Of a DNA stretch of 64,000 nucleotides, positions 43,239 to 54,316 are shown in pieces. The DNA comes from Georgenia muralis (GTDB taxonomy: Bacteria > Actinomycetota > Actinomycetes > Actinomycetales > Actinomycetaceae): the NCBI RefSeq assembly GCF_003814705.1, contig NZ_RKRA01000001.1:3788776-3852775 (forward strand). Direction: 5' to 3'. Each line of letters opens with the position of its first letter. Position 1 is the first letter of the stretch. The position numbers and the translations under genes were made by a program. The notes under the pieces were generated by a model. It worked only from the letters and a program-made list of their open reading frames with translations, had not been told where the DNA came from and made no database searches.

Positions 43239-44660
43239 ATGGATTCCGCCGTCCCCGCGACCGGGGTGCTCACACCCCGCAAGCTCACCACGCGCAACTA
43301 CCTGGCCTACGCGGCGGGCGACGCGGCGAACAACCTCTCCTTCACGATGGCGGGGTTCTTCCTCATCCTCTACTACACCAACGTCGTGGGGATCGAGGGC
43401 GGCGTCGTCGGCACGATGTTCCTCGTCGTGCGCTTCGTCGACGCGTTCACCGACCTCTTCGCCGGCCGCGCCGTCGACGCCAAGAAGCCGGGCAAGCTCG
43501 GCAAGTTCCGTCCCTTCGTCCTGTGGTTCTCCCTGCCCCTGCTGCTCACGAGCATGGCCATCTACTCGGCGAAGACGTTCTTCCCCGACATCTCCGGCGC
43601 CGCCGCGGTCGCCTACATGTACATCACCTACCTGCTCATGGGGTCGGTCTTCTACACGCTGGTCAACATCGCGTACGGCTCGATGGCCCCCGCCATCACC
43701 CAGAACCCGCTCGAGCGGGGGAAGCTCGCGGCGTTCCGCGGCTACGGCGCCTCGATCGCCATCCTCGGGCTGGCGTTCGCCATCGCCCCGCAGATCCGCG
43801 CGAACGTCGGCAACCCCGAGGCGCTGCAGCGCTCGCTCTTCCTCACCACCGCCGCGTTCGTCGTGATCGGCATGGCGCTGTACCTGTTCCTCGTGTTCAA
43901 CACCCGCGAGCAGGTCGCCCGGCCAACGTCGCCGGTCTCGATGAAGGACAGCCTGCGCACCCTCACCACCAACAAGCCGCTCCTGTGGCTCTCCCTCGGG
44001 GCGGTCCTGTTCCTCACCGCGGTGACGGCGCTGAGCACGCTGGGCTCCTACATCGCCATCTACGTCCAGCAGGACGCGCAGTTCATCGCCTGGAACATCC
44101 TCGCCCAGACCCTGGCCATCCTCGTGGTCGGGCCGCTGATCCCGGTCATCGTCCGCACCATCGGCAAGCGCGCCGGCTACGTCTCCTTCAGCGCCGTCAC
44201 GATCGTCGGCGCCGCCGTGCTGGCGTTCTCCCCGCTCGGCGACGTCCCACTCCTGGGTCCGGTGGCGTTCCTCCTCATGGGGCTGGGCATCAACGGCGTC
44301 AACACCCTCATGTGGGCCCTCGAGGCCGACACGGTCGAGTACGGCGAGTGGCGCACCGGCAACCGGACCGAGGGCACCACCTACGCAGCGTTCTCCTTCA
44401 CCCGGAAGATGGGCCAGGCGCTCGGCGGGTTCGTCGGCGGCTTCGCCCTCACCTGGGCGGGGTTCAGCGCCGCCCGGGCCGCCGGCGGCGAGACCCAGGA
44501 GGAGGGGGTCGCCGAGGCGATCCAGCTGTGGGCCGGCGGCATCGTCGCGACCTTCGCCCTGCTGTCGCTGCTCGTCATGGTCTTCTACCCGCTCACCGAG
44601 GCGAAGTTCCGCGAGATCACGGCCGACATCGCCGCCCGCCGCGCCACCTCGGCCCGGTAG
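43239..44660 (+). CDS. GPH-family glycoside/glucuronide:cation symporter (UidB-like)
   Basis: 473 aa, GAGGAGC before ATG 43239. Twelve TM segments. LTTRNYLAYAAGDAANNLSF is the GPH opening, followed by VVRFVDAFTDLFAGRAVD, the conserved cation-binding helix, and WRTGNRTEGTTYAAFSFTRKMGQALGG, the GPH signature of the second half. Upstream of a beta-glucuronidase this strongly suggests import of beta-glucuronides. Confidence 0.93.
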   Translation: MDSAVPATGVLTPRKLTTRNYLAYAAGDAANNLSFTMAGFFLILYYTNVVGIEGGVVGTMFLVVRFVDAFTDLFAGRAVDAKKPGKLGKFRPFVLWFSLPLLLTSMAIYSAKTFFPDISGAAAVAYMYITYLLMGSVFYTLVNIAYGSMAPAITQNPLERGKLAAFRGYGASIAILGLAFAIAPQIRANVGNPEALQRSLFLTTAAFVVIGMALYLFLVFNTREQVARPTSPVSMKDSLRTLTTNKPLLWLSLGAVLFLTAVTALSTLGSYIAIYVQQDAQFIAWNILAQTLAILVVGPLIPVIVRTIGKRAGYVSFSAVTIVGAAVLAFSPLGDVPLLGPVAFLLMGLGINGVNTLMWALEADTVEYGEWRTGNRTEGTTYAAFSFTRKMGQALGGFVGGFALTWAGFSAARAAGGETQEEGVAEAIQLWAGGIVATFALLSLLVMVFYPLTEAKFREITADIAARRATSAR

Positions 44661-44694
44661 CCCCGCCCGCCACCGAGCACGGCGCACCCGCTGA

Positions 44695-46560
<1,866 letters not shown>

Positions 46561-46631
46561 GAGCACGACACGCCGGCGCGGACCCCTCGGAGAGGACCGC
46601 ATCGGCGCGGACACACCACCGGGACGCGGCG

Positions 46632-47180
46632 CTACACCGAGGACGCGGACTGCAGCTCGAGCCGGGCGGCGTAACCCTCGGCGAAGCGCCGCACGCCGTC
46701 CCACTCGGTGTAGACGTGGTCGCGGGAGATGTCGGTGTCGAGGCTGCCGGGCTTGTCGCTCGCGATCTTCTTCATCATGTGCCGCTTGACGAAGCCGTAC
46801 TGCGTGTAGAGCAGCGCCCCGCCGAAGATGCCGACCGTGCCCGGCCGCCAGCCCGTCTCCTGCTCGAACTGCTCGACGTAGCCCTCGGCCTCCGGCGGGT
46901 CGCCGTAGGCAGCGAGGCTGACCGAGAAGAACGCCGCGGGTACGCGGGCGAGCACGTCGTGGTTTCTCTGCGCGAGCTCGACCACGTGCTTGTCGTGCTT
47001 GCCCATGTGGATGGACGCCCCGAGGATCACGCCGTCGTAGCCGTCGGGTATCGCGCCCCGGGCGTCCTTGACGTCGACCTTGGTGATCTCGTGGCCGCGG
47101 TCACGGAGGACGTCGGCGACGACGTCGGCGATCTTGGCCGTCTGGCCCTCGGTCGTGCCGTACGTGAGGAAGACCTTCAC
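46632..47180 (-). CDS. Flavodoxin-domain protein (HemG-like)
   Basis: 182 aa from GTG 47178-47180 with AGGAGC at 4-5 bp. The FMN phosphate loop is TYGTTEGQTAKIADVV, then YDGVILGASIHMGKHDKHVV and FFSVSLAAYG. The C-terminal RHMMKKIAS and SRDHVYTEWDGVRRF are like the HemG-type menaquinone-linked protoporphyrinogen oxidases, but flavodoxin-domain proteins of this branch in actinobacteria are not established PPOs. It overlaps the esterase stop by 4 bp. Confidence 0.88.
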   Translation of the reverse strand: MKVFLTYGTTEGQTAKIADVVADVLRDRGHEITKVDVKDARGAIPDGYDGVILGASIHMGKHDKHVVELAQRNHDVLARVPAAFFSVSLAAYGDPPEAEGYVEQFEQETGWRPGTVGIFGGALLYTQYGFVKRHMMKKIASDKPGSLDTDISRDHVYTEWDGVRRFAEGYAARLELQSASSV

Positions 47181-48496
47181 GATTGCTCCTGTCGGTGGTG
47201 GCGGTGGCCGGGACGCGGCCCCTCGACGGCGACGCCGTCGAGGAAGCGCTCCAGCGTGCGGAACGACGCTCGGGCGGCCGGTGACCAGCGCGTGCCGACC
47301 AGGTCGAACATGTGGTCGGTGTGCGGCAGGTAGACGGCGCCCACCGGCACCCCCGCCCGTTCGAGCGCCTGCTCGAGCTCGCGGACGGCGCCGACCGGCG
47401 CCATCTCGTCGTGGGTGCCGTGGAGGAGCAGGGTCGGCGGGCAGCCGCGAGCGACGTGGCTCAGTGCCGAGACCTGCTCGTAGCGCTCGGGGACCTGCTC
47501 CGGGGTGCCGCCGACCAGCCAGTCGCACCGGCCGGCGCACGTCATGAGGCCGAGCCGGAGGCGGGTGGCGTCCGCACCGAACAGCCTCCGGAGGGCCGGT
47601 GGCGGCGGAGCGGTCCAGTCCGGCTGCGGGTCGTCGGGGTGGCACTGCTTGTCCTGGCCGGCGTGGGCGTACAGCGCCTCGAGGCTCACCTGCCCGTACA
47701 GCGACACGACGGCGCGGACCCGCAGGTCGTGGCCCGTCAGCTCGGCCGGGGTGAACGCGGGGTCGTCATCGGTGTACGCGGCGAGCAGCGCGAGGTGACC
47801 GCCGGAGGACCCTCCGGCGACGACGATCCGTTCGGGGTCGACGCCGAGCTCCGCGGAGCGGGACCTCACCCAGGCGATGGCCCGCTTGGCGTCGGAGACC
47901 ATCCCCGGGACGTCCGTCTCGGGGAAGAGCCGGTACGCGACATCGACCACGACGTGTCCACGGGCGGTCAGGTACCGGAACATCGGGCGCGTGCCGAGGT
48001 CCTTGTCGAGGAAGTAGTAGGCGCTGCCGTGCAGGTAGACGACCGCGACGCCGGACGGCGGCACCCCGGCAGCCGGCTGCCAGAGGTCACAGAGCAGGGT
48101 GCGATCGGTACCGGGCACGGTGGCGAAGGGCACGTCGCGATCCACGCGCGGCTCCGGGGCGCGGCGTCCGCGCCTCCCCACCGTGCCGTCCGCCCGTTCG
48201 CCCCGGTGTGGACCGAGCGCTCCCGAGAGGTCGGTGCTCGCCGCACCGGTTCGGACCGCGGCGGTGATCGCGGCGGCCGCCGCGACGCCCGCAGGCAGGG
48301 CGATCGGCCACGATCCCGCGACGAACCCGACGACCGCGAGGGCCGTCCCCGCGACGGCGAGCAACGGCACGTGGCCGACCGCCAGGACCTTCGGCACGAA
48401 GAGGTAGATCCCGACCGGTCTCCACCGGAACGGGACGTAGAGCAGTGCGACCCACAGAGCCAGGACGACCGCGAATGCGGTCGCGACCACGGTCAT
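47177..48496 (-). CDS. Membrane-anchored alpha/beta hydrolase, HSL-type esterase
   Basis: 439 aa. Three N-terminal TM segments (about 1-80) precede a hydrolase domain from about 115. VVYLHGSAYYF is the HG oxyanion motif (HGSA in place of HGGG), and VVAGGSSGGHLALLAAY holds the nucleophile Ser. LLHGTHDEMAPV carries the acid Asp, and YLPHTDHMFDL the His. The membrane anchor suggests lipid or envelope ester substrates. It is coupled to the flavodoxin gene by GTGA overlap. Confidence 0.88.
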   Translation of the reverse strand: MTVVATAFAVVLALWVALLYVPFRWRPVGIYLFVPKVLAVGHVPLLAVAGTALAVVGFVAGSWPIALPAGVAAAAAITAAVRTGAASTDLSGALGPHRGERADGTVGRRGRRAPEPRVDRDVPFATVPGTDRTLLCDLWQPAAGVPPSGVAVVYLHGSAYYFLDKDLGTRPMFRYLTARGHVVVDVAYRLFPETDVPGMVSDAKRAIAWVRSRSAELGVDPERIVVAGGSSGGHLALLAAYTDDDPAFTPAELTGHDLRVRAVVSLYGQVSLEALYAHAGQDKQCHPDDPQPDWTAPPPPALRRLFGADATRLRLGLMTCAGRCDWLVGGTPEQVPERYEQVSALSHVARGCPPTLLLHGTHDEMAPVGAVRELEQALERAGVPVGAVYLPHTDHMFDLVGTRWSPAARASFRTLERFLDGVAVEGPRPGHRHHRQEQS

Positions 48497-48663
48497 CGGT
48501 GCGACCTTCCCGGGAAGCGCGTCGGGCCCACCGTCGACGGCGCACGCCGAACCGCTCCCATCAGCTCCATCGTCCGCCGGTCAGCAGTGGTTCGGCAGAG
48601 CCGTTGGTCCCGCGAGACCGCACCTCGCGAGACCTCTCGACCTCTGCCGGGACAATGGGCTGC

Positions 48664-49893
48664 ATGACCGAGCTCGCCGACGCCGTCCTGCCGCTCATCC
48701 GCACCCGCGCCGATCTGCACCGCCGGGCGGCCTCCAACGCCCATGGCCGGCAGATGCACGACGCCGTCGACCTCCTTGAGCAGGCCGCCGGAACCGAGGA
48801 CCCGGCCGGCCTGTACGCCGTCACGCACAAGGCGCTCACCTCGGCGGTGAAGGTCATCGCCCGCGCAGACGACTCCAGCGGCATCATCGGCGACGCGTGC
48901 CGCCGTCTCCTCGCCCTGCACCCCGTGCACGCGGCGGCGGCCGGCGTCGCGCCGGGCAGGATCGTGGACTGGATGATCCGGTTCCAGTTCGCCGGCGACG
49001 TCGACTACTTCGAGATCGACCCGGTCGCCTACGCACCGGCGCTCGGCGAGCAGGGTGTCGCGGCGTACCGCGACCGGCTCGCGGAGATCCGCGCGGGCCT
49101 CGGGCCCGAACCGGCCGACGGCGAGTGGTGGCGGTCGGAGCGCTCGCACGAGTGGTTCACCCTCGACCACAACGCCCGGCGCCTCGCGGTGCTCGACCGC
49201 GACGTCGAGGAGATCGTCCGTACCCACGCCCGGGACCAGAGGGTCGCGGTCTGGCTGCAGGACACCGCCGAGGCGCTGGAGGAGATCGGCGAGATCGACC
49301 TCGCCGTCGACTGGGCACGTCGGGCGACCGAGCACGACCGCGGCCACCAGTCGCTCACGGCCGCGCGCTACTGGTGCGGACTCCTGGCCGCCCACCGCCC
49401 GGACGAGCTGCTGGAAGCGCGGTTGCAGGTGTTCCGCACCTGGCCGTCGGCGACCTCGGCCGGCCACCTGCTCGCCGATGCCGAGGCCGCATGGCCCGAC
49501 TACCGCGACGAGGTTCTCGACCGGCTCGCGGCGGACCCGCGCGAGGCGGTCCTCTTCGCCCTCCTCGGTCTCGAGGACGCCCGGCTCGCCTGGAACCTCG
49601 CGCACAAGCTCGAGCTGCGCGACGTCGACGCCTGGGACCGACTCGTCGAGGCGTACGAGCGCGTCGACCCGCGTGCCGTGCTGCCCGTCCAGATCGAGCT
49701 CGTCGAGGCCGCGCTCGTGCAGGCGGACGCACAGCAGTACCGGCTCGCGGCTCGGCGCCTGAAGAGGATGCGCACGCTCGCCCGAGGGACCGACGACGCC
49801 GCCGCCGTCGACGCGTTCATCGCCTCGCTCCGGGTGGAGCACCGGCGCCGGCCGCGGTTCCAGCAGGAGCTCGACCGGGCCGGCCTTCCGTGA
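48664..49893 (+). CDS. Helical repeat-like protein of unknown function
   Basis: 409 aa from ATG 48664. Soluble and alpha-helical, Ala/Asp/Arg/Leu-rich. Segments such as AVWLQDTAEALEEIGEIDLAVDWARRATEHD and EARLQVFRTWPSATSAGHLL resemble TPR or ARM-type hairpins, which I recall from DUF6880 and SWIM-associated proteins, but the match is not secure. No catalytic motif is visible. It converges on the DrrB-type gene, with a nested hairpin between. Confidence 0.75.
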   Translation: MTELADAVLPLIRTRADLHRRAASNAHGRQMHDAVDLLEQAAGTEDPAGLYAVTHKALTSAVKVIARADDSSGIIGDACRRLLALHPVHAAAAGVAPGRIVDWMIRFQFAGDVDYFEIDPVAYAPALGEQGVAAYRDRLAEIRAGLGPEPADGEWWRSERSHEWFTLDHNARRLAVLDRDVEEIVRTHARDQRVAVWLQDTAEALEEIGEIDLAVDWARRATEHDRGHQSLTAARYWCGLLAAHRPDELLEARLQVFRTWPSATSAGHLLADAEAAWPDYRDEVLDRLAADPREAVLFALLGLEDARLAWNLAHKLELRDVDAWDRLVEAYERVDPRAVLPVQIELVEAALVQADAQQYRLAARRLKRMRTLARGTDDAAAVDAFIASLRVEHRRRPRFQQELDRAGLP

Positions 49894-49942
49894 CGGAAGC
49901 GCATCTTGTCCGAGGTGTCTCCCTGCGAGCACCATGGAGCCA

Positions 49943-50003
49943 ACGACTCCACGACGGAGCGGTACATGGCACGCACCGCTCGCCCCCGACCGCCGGGAGT
50001 CGT
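49943..50003. terminator. Nested hairpin between convergent genes
   Basis: Outer arms ACGACTCC (49943-49950) and GGAGTCGT (49996-50003) enclose an inner stem GAGCGGT (49957-49963) and ACCGCTC (49975-49981). It ends ten bases before the stop of the DrrB-type gene on the other strand, so it could terminate both. Confidence 0.45.
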
Positions 50004-50012
50004 CGACCGCAT

Positions 50013-50813
50013 TCAGCGCACCCGCTCGCGCCGGTACAGCGCCCGCGCCCACAGGTAGCCCGCCACCGCGACGGCGAGCGACCACCCCACGGCCCAGGCC
50101 GCCGCGGCGCCGTCGGGAGCGCCCTGGAGCAGCCCTCGGACGGTCTCGATGATCGGGGTGAACGGCTGGTACTCGGCGAACCAGCGCACCGCCGTCGGCA
50201 TGGTCTCGACGGGGACGAACCCGCTGCCGAGGAACGGCAGGAGGATGAGGAACATGGGCGTGTTGCTCGCCGTCTCCGCGCTCTTCGAGAGCAGCCCGAG
50301 CGCCACGGACAGCCACGTGAGGGCGAACGCGACGAGCGTGAGCAGACCCAGCAGGGCGAGCCAGTCCAGCGGGCCGGCCGCGGGCCGGAACCCGATGAGG
50401 AGGCCGACGACGAGGAGGACGAACATCGCGAGCAGGGACTGGATGACGCTGCCGAGCACGTGACCGGCCAGGACCGAGCCCGGCGAGATGGCCATGGTCC
50501 GGAACCGAGCGATGATGCCCTCGGTCATGTCCATGGCCACCGAGATCGCGGTCCCCTGGGCGGCGGCCGCGGCCGTCATGACGATGATCGCCGGCGTGAC
50601 GTAGTCGACGTACACGGCGCGGCCGGCACCGCCTGCTTCGGCGCCACCGATCCCGGCGCCGAGCGCCCCGCCGAAGACGTAGACGAAGAGCAGCAGGAAC
50701 ACGATCGGCATCCCGACGAGGATGACGGTCATGCTCGGGTACCGGCGCATGCGGCGCAGGCTCCGGCGGAGCATGGTGGCGGAGTCGTGCAGGGCGAGCG
50801 GGACGGCGGTCAT
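50013..50813 (-). CDS. ABC-2 permease, DrrB-type exporter
   Basis: 266 aa with six TM segments. It has the DrrB features RRYPSMTVILVGMPIVFLLLFVYVFG and MDMTEGIIARFRTMAISPGSVLAGHVLGS, then FLGSGFVPVETMPTAVRWFAEYQPFTP, the C-terminal signature. Its ATG overlaps the ATPase stop (ATGA). Probable export of a lipophilic compound. Confidence 0.93.
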   Translation of the reverse strand: MTAVPLALHDSATMLRRSLRRMRRYPSMTVILVGMPIVFLLLFVYVFGGALGAGIGGAEAGGAGRAVYVDYVTPAIIVMTAAAAAQGTAISVAMDMTEGIIARFRTMAISPGSVLAGHVLGSVIQSLLAMFVLLVVGLLIGFRPAAGPLDWLALLGLLTLVAFALTWLSVALGLLSKSAETASNTPMFLILLPFLGSGFVPVETMPTAVRWFAEYQPFTPIIETVRGLLQGAPDGAAAAWAVGWSLAVAVAGYLWARALYRRERVR

Positions 50814-51772
50814 GGTGCGACCTCTCGGGTGGGCGTGGGGGTGGTGTGCCCGGTCAGGGCGAGGAAGACGTCGTCGAGGCCGGGGCTGGCGACCTCGATC
50901 CGATCGGCGACGACGCCGGCGCGCTCGGCCTCGTCGAGGACGACGCGCAGCGACTCCAGGTCCGGCGTGCGGGCCAGGCTGACGGTCAGCGCCTCGACGT
51001 CGGCGACGCCGTCGGGGAAGGCCGCGGCCGCCGTCGCCAGGGTGGGTCGGTCCGCGAGGTGCAGGCGGACGCTGCCGCCGGGGACGAGCCGCTTGAGCTC
51101 GGCCGGGGTGCCGTGCGCGACGATCCGGCCGGCGTCGAGGACGGCGACGCGGTCGGCGAGCTGGTCGGCCTCCTCGAGGTGCTGGGTGGTGAGCAGGATG
51201 GTCACGCCGTCCGCGACGAGGCTGCGGACGACGTCCCACATGGCGTGACGGCTTCGCGGGTCCAGTCCGGTGGTGGGCTCGTCGAGGAACACCACACGGG
51301 GCTCGCCGACAAGCGTCATGGCGAGGTCGAGCTTGCGCAGCATGCCGCCCGAGTACGTGGAGGCGGGCTTGCGCGCGGACTCCGTGAGGTCGAACCGGGC
51401 GAGGAGGTCGGCGCTGCGGCGGCGCCCCTCCGCACGGGGGAGGTGGTGGAGGTCGGCCATGAGGTGGAGGTTCTCCCCACCGGTCAGCAGAGCGTCGACG
51501 GCGGAGAACTGGCCCGTGAGGCCGATGGCGGCGCGGATCCCGTCGGGGTCGTCGTCGAGGTCGTGCCCGGCCACGCGCACCGTCCCGGCGTCGCGCGAGA
51601 GCAGCGTCGAGAGGATGTGCACGGTGGTCGTCTTGCCGGCCCCGTTGGGGCCGAGCAGCGCGAGGACGGTCCCCGCGGGGACGACGAGGTCGATGCCATC
51701 GAGCACGAGCTGCTCGCCGAACGACTTGCGCAGCCCCAGGGCCTCGATGGCCGGGCTGGTGGGAGTGGGCAT
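50810..51772 (-). CDS. ABC exporter ATPase, DrrA-type
   Basis: 320 aa. Walker A is GPNGAGKTTT. Q loop is IGLTGQFSAVDALLTGGENL, signature STYSGGMLRKLDLAMTLV, Walker B VVFLDEPTTGLDPRSR, and the switch His TTQHLEEADQLADRV. A DrrA-type C-terminal domain (about 220-320) follows. With the DrrB-like permease it forms an exporter. The EXLDI regulator gene sits 117 bp upstream. Confidence 0.95.
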   Translation of the reverse strand: MPTPTSPAIEALGLRKSFGEQLVLDGIDLVVPAGTVLALLGPNGAGKTTTVHILSTLLSRDAGTVRVAGHDLDDDPDGIRAAIGLTGQFSAVDALLTGGENLHLMADLHHLPRAEGRRRSADLLARFDLTESARKPASTYSGGMLRKLDLAMTLVGEPRVVFLDEPTTGLDPRSRHAMWDVVRSLVADGVTILLTTQHLEEADQLADRVAVLDAGRIVAHGTPAELKRLVPGGSVRLHLADRPTLATAAAAFPDGVADVEALTVSLARTPDLESLRVVLDEAERAGVVADRIEVASPGLDDVFLALTGHTTPTPTREVAP

Positions 51773-51889
51773 GGCTGATCCGTCTCAGTGTGGGCAGGCT
51801 GACGCCGGCCCGGGCGGGCAGGCGGGGACGGCCGCAGGTCAGCGGCGGTCAGAGGAGGCGACTGTCAGTGGTGCCGGATGGCGCGGCGG

Positions 51890-52408
51890 TCAGATGTCGA
51901 GGTCCTCGACGACCGGCTGGTCGACGGCGGCCACGACCAGGTCGTAGAGAGGGGCCGGGACCTTCTCCCGGAGCGTGGTGAGGTCGTCGACGACCTCGAG
52001 GGTGGCGGTCGCCGCGGTGGTGCCCCACGACTGGTCGGCGCTGAGGTGGCGGCGCCAGCCGGTGAGGTTGCCGTCGGGGCCCGCGGCCGCGACGTACTCC
52101 GCCGAACGCTCGAGATGGATGACGTACTTGCCCGCGCGGCTGCGGTAGACCCGGTAGTGCTCGGAACGGGTCTTCGTCGACCGGGTCCAGTCGACCAGCT
52201 GCACGCCGAGGAACCGCTGGCGCCGTCCCTTGCCCGGGCCGACGCGGACGGTGATCTCCTGGAGGCCCTCGTCCTTGCCCTCCTCGACCTCGACGTAGCG
52301 CTGCAGCGCCTTGGAGATCGCCGCCGAGAGGTTCCCGCCGGCGAGCTCCTGCGCCCGCTGGAAGAGCTCGACGTCGCGCTCGGCCACGTAGATCGTCTTG
52401 TTGGGCAT
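51890..52408 (-). CDS. EXLDI family protein with ribbon-helix-helix N-terminus
   Basis: 172 aa. The C-terminus ends VVEDLDI, the E-x-L-D-I motif that names the family. The first 45 residues, KTIYVAERDVELFQRAQELA then LSAAISKALQRYVEVEEG, read as a ribbon-helix-helix DNA-binding fold, and the rest is a beta-rich domain (RYRVYRSRAGKYVIHLER). EXLDI genes are often next to DrrAB-type exporters, as here, so it is likely their regulator. A palindromic AT-rich element lies immediately upstream. Confidence 0.92.
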   Translation of the reverse strand: MPNKTIYVAERDVELFQRAQELAGGNLSAAISKALQRYVEVEEGKDEGLQEITVRVGPGKGRRQRFLGVQLVDWTRSTKTRSEHYRVYRSRAGKYVIHLERSAEYVAAAGPDGNLTGWRRHLSADQSWGTTAATATLEVVDDLTTLREKVPAPLYDLVVAAVDQPVVEDLDI

Positions 52409-52431
52409 GTGCTCATCCTAGCCTCCGACGT

Positions 52432-52458
52432 GAGCATACGCATATGTATACGTATATC
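52432..52458. promoter_or_regulatory. Candidate operator for the EXLDI protein
   Basis: An AT-rich island in otherwise G+C-rich DNA holds the perfect 10-bp palindrome TATACGTATA (52447-52456) and the near-palindrome ATACGCATAT (52436-52445). The ATACG half-sites are 12 bp apart, a spacing that suits cooperative ribbon-helix-helix dimers. It starts 24 bp upstream of the EXLDI start. Confidence 0.5.
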
Positions 52459-53105
52459 GCAAGGAGGCAGGGCTCGGCGTCTCGGAGCGCCCGGCGTGGC
52501 GGCCGTCCCGAGGACGCACGGGGCGGCCTGTCCTGGGGCGCCGGGATCCTCTACGTGCTCTTCTCCGAGCCGCTCGACGCGGTGTTCGGCGAGATGGGTT
52601 ACACCAACTCGGTCTTCATCCTCATGGTCTACTCCCCCGGCATCGTCGGTGTGCTCCTGGTGTGGAAGCACGACGGCCTCCCGGGACTGGGCCGCTTCTT
52701 CCGGCGCTTCGCCCTGGTCCGGATGTCTTCCTCGGCCTGGTCATCGCCATCTGGCACACGCCGTCGTTCCTGCTGAGCGGCACCAAGCAGTCCGCCTGGG
52801 ACTTCTGGCCGTTCTTCTTCGGCGTCATCGCGATCAGCGTCATCCTCACCCCGATGTTCAACGCCGCACGGGGCAGCCTGCTGGTCGCGTTCGTCTTCCA
52901 CGCCCAGATGAACAACCCCCTCTGGCCCGACGCCCAGCCGTGAGACATGTGGCTGTTCGTCGCGGTCGCGGTCGTGGTCGCCGTCGTCCACCGCACGGTG
53001 ACGCTGGACCGGCGCACGGGTGCCACGGCGGTCCTCGCCCCGTCGAGGACGGTCGACGTGGCGCCCGAGCCGGCAACGTGGGGTGGCGGACCCGGGACTG
53101 CGTGA
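52444..53105 (+). pseudogene. CPBP-type intramembrane protease remnant
   Basis: The N-terminal part (GILYVLFSEPLDAVFGEMGYTNSVF to KHDGLPGLGRFFRRF) and the C-terminal part (VFLGLVIAIWHTPSFLLSG to FNAARGSLLVAFVFHAQMNN) of one CPBP protein lie in different frames, joined at about 52725. The central catalytic EExxWRG motif and its surroundings (about 100 codons) are gone. TGA at 52941-52943 interrupts the C-terminus just before an in-frame TM segment (DMWLFVAVAVVVAVVHR). No valid start is near the AAGGAGG at 52461. Confidence 0.85.
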
Positions 53106-53139
53106 CCCCTGGGACGCCGGTCACGGGACGGTCACCGGT

Positions 53140-54315
53140 TCACACGAGAGAGGGAGCCGTCTCCGGGCAGTGGACGACGGCGAGCAGCCCGTCCGTGGTG
53201 AGCTCCACGGGCCCGTCGGCATGGGTGAGGAAGACGCACTCCCCCGGGTCGACGTCGAGCGAGCCGTGCTCGCCTGAGACCGTCGCCCGTCCCCCGCACG
53301 AGACGACGATGCGTGGCCCGGCCCCCGGTACGGCTGGACCTGCGCTCGCCCTCAGCGTCCACAGGGCGAAGTCACGCACCGGCGGCCGGTACACCGTCCC
53401 GGCGCCGGCCACCACGCCCTCGAGGCGATCCGGCACCCCCGGCGCCGGGTCCACGAGCCGGAGAAGCTCGGCGACGTCCACGTGCTTGGCGGTCAGGCCC
53501 GCCCTGAGCACGTTGTCCGACGTCGCCATGATCTCCAGGCCGGCCCCGCGCAGGTAGGAGTGGACCATGCCGGGCGGGACGTAGACGACCTCACCCGGCG
53601 CCAGACGCAGCTGGTTGAGGAGCAGCGCGGCGACGATCCCGACGTCGCCCGGGTGGTGCTCGGCCAACCTCGCCACCGTGGCGTACTCGGTGCGGCGTCC
53701 GCCCCGTTCGAGCTCGCGCACCCGTCGGGTCACCGCGTCGGCGAGCTCGCGTGGCGCAGGGTCGAGAAGAATCGCCTCCAGCGCTGCGCGGGAGACGTCC
53801 TGGGCGTCGGCGGCCCTGAGCCTGGCGACCACAGGTGCGAGCACGTCGAGTCCCAGCCCGGAGAGCATCCGGTCCGCCTCGGCGGGTGGGCGGAACCCGG
53901 CGAGGAGCTCGGTCTCCTCCAGCGCGAGCAGCAGCTCGGGCTTGGCCGACCGGTCGCGGTAGCTCCGGCCGGGATCGTCCGGACCCACGCCGGCGGCCTC
54001 CTCGCGTCGGAACCCGGCCTCGGCCTGCTCGGCGGTCGGGTGGACCTGGAGGGACAGCGGCGCGGCGGCGGCGAGGAGCTTGGCCATGAACGGCAGCCGC
54101 TGACCGCGCACCCCTGGCCCGAGCGTGGCCGCCGGGTCGTCGGCGACCAGGCGGTCGAGCCCGGTCCCGTCCTCGTTCACGGAGGGGTCAACAGGGTGGG
54201 CGCCCATCCAGATCTCGGCCACGGGCCGGCCGTCGGGCTCTGCACCGAGCAGGGCCGGGAGCGCGGTCGTCGATCCCCACGCGTAGCGCTTGACGGGGTT
54301 GGTCAGGCGGAACAC
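53140..54315 (-). CDS. manA: Mannose-6-phosphate isomerase, class I
   Basis: 391 aa from GTG 54313-54315, one base after the metallophosphoesterase stop. VFRLTNPVKRYAWGSTTALP is the family start. Zinc-binding is intact: LQVHP, KPELLLAL, and VYVPPGMVHSYL (the HxY signature). It links mannose-6-phosphate and fructose-6-phosphate. It is the last gene of the phosphodiester operon, which suggests that the imported compound yields a hexose phosphate. Confidence 0.93.
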   Translation of the reverse strand: MFRLTNPVKRYAWGSTTALPALLGAEPDGRPVAEIWMGAHPVDPSVNEDGTGLDRLVADDPAATLGPGVRGQRLPFMAKLLAAAAPLSLQVHPTAEQAEAGFRREEAAGVGPDDPGRSYRDRSAKPELLLALEETELLAGFRPPAEADRMLSGLGLDVLAPVVARLRAADAQDVSRAALEAILLDPAPRELADAVTRRVRELERGGRRTEYATVARLAEHHPGDVGIVAALLLNQLRLAPGEVVYVPPGMVHSYLRGAGLEIMATSDNVLRAGLTAKHVDVAELLRLVDPAPGVPDRLEGVVAGAGTVYRPPVRDFALWTLRASAGPAVPGAGPRIVVSCGGRATVSGEHGSLDVDPGECVFLTHADGPVELTTDGLLAVVHCPETAPSLV

Positions 54316-54316
54316 G

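Noticed and set aside
46632-47180. Firm hemG gene symbol
   Set aside because: Only the flavodoxin fold is clear; menaquinone-linked PPO activity is not supported by context.
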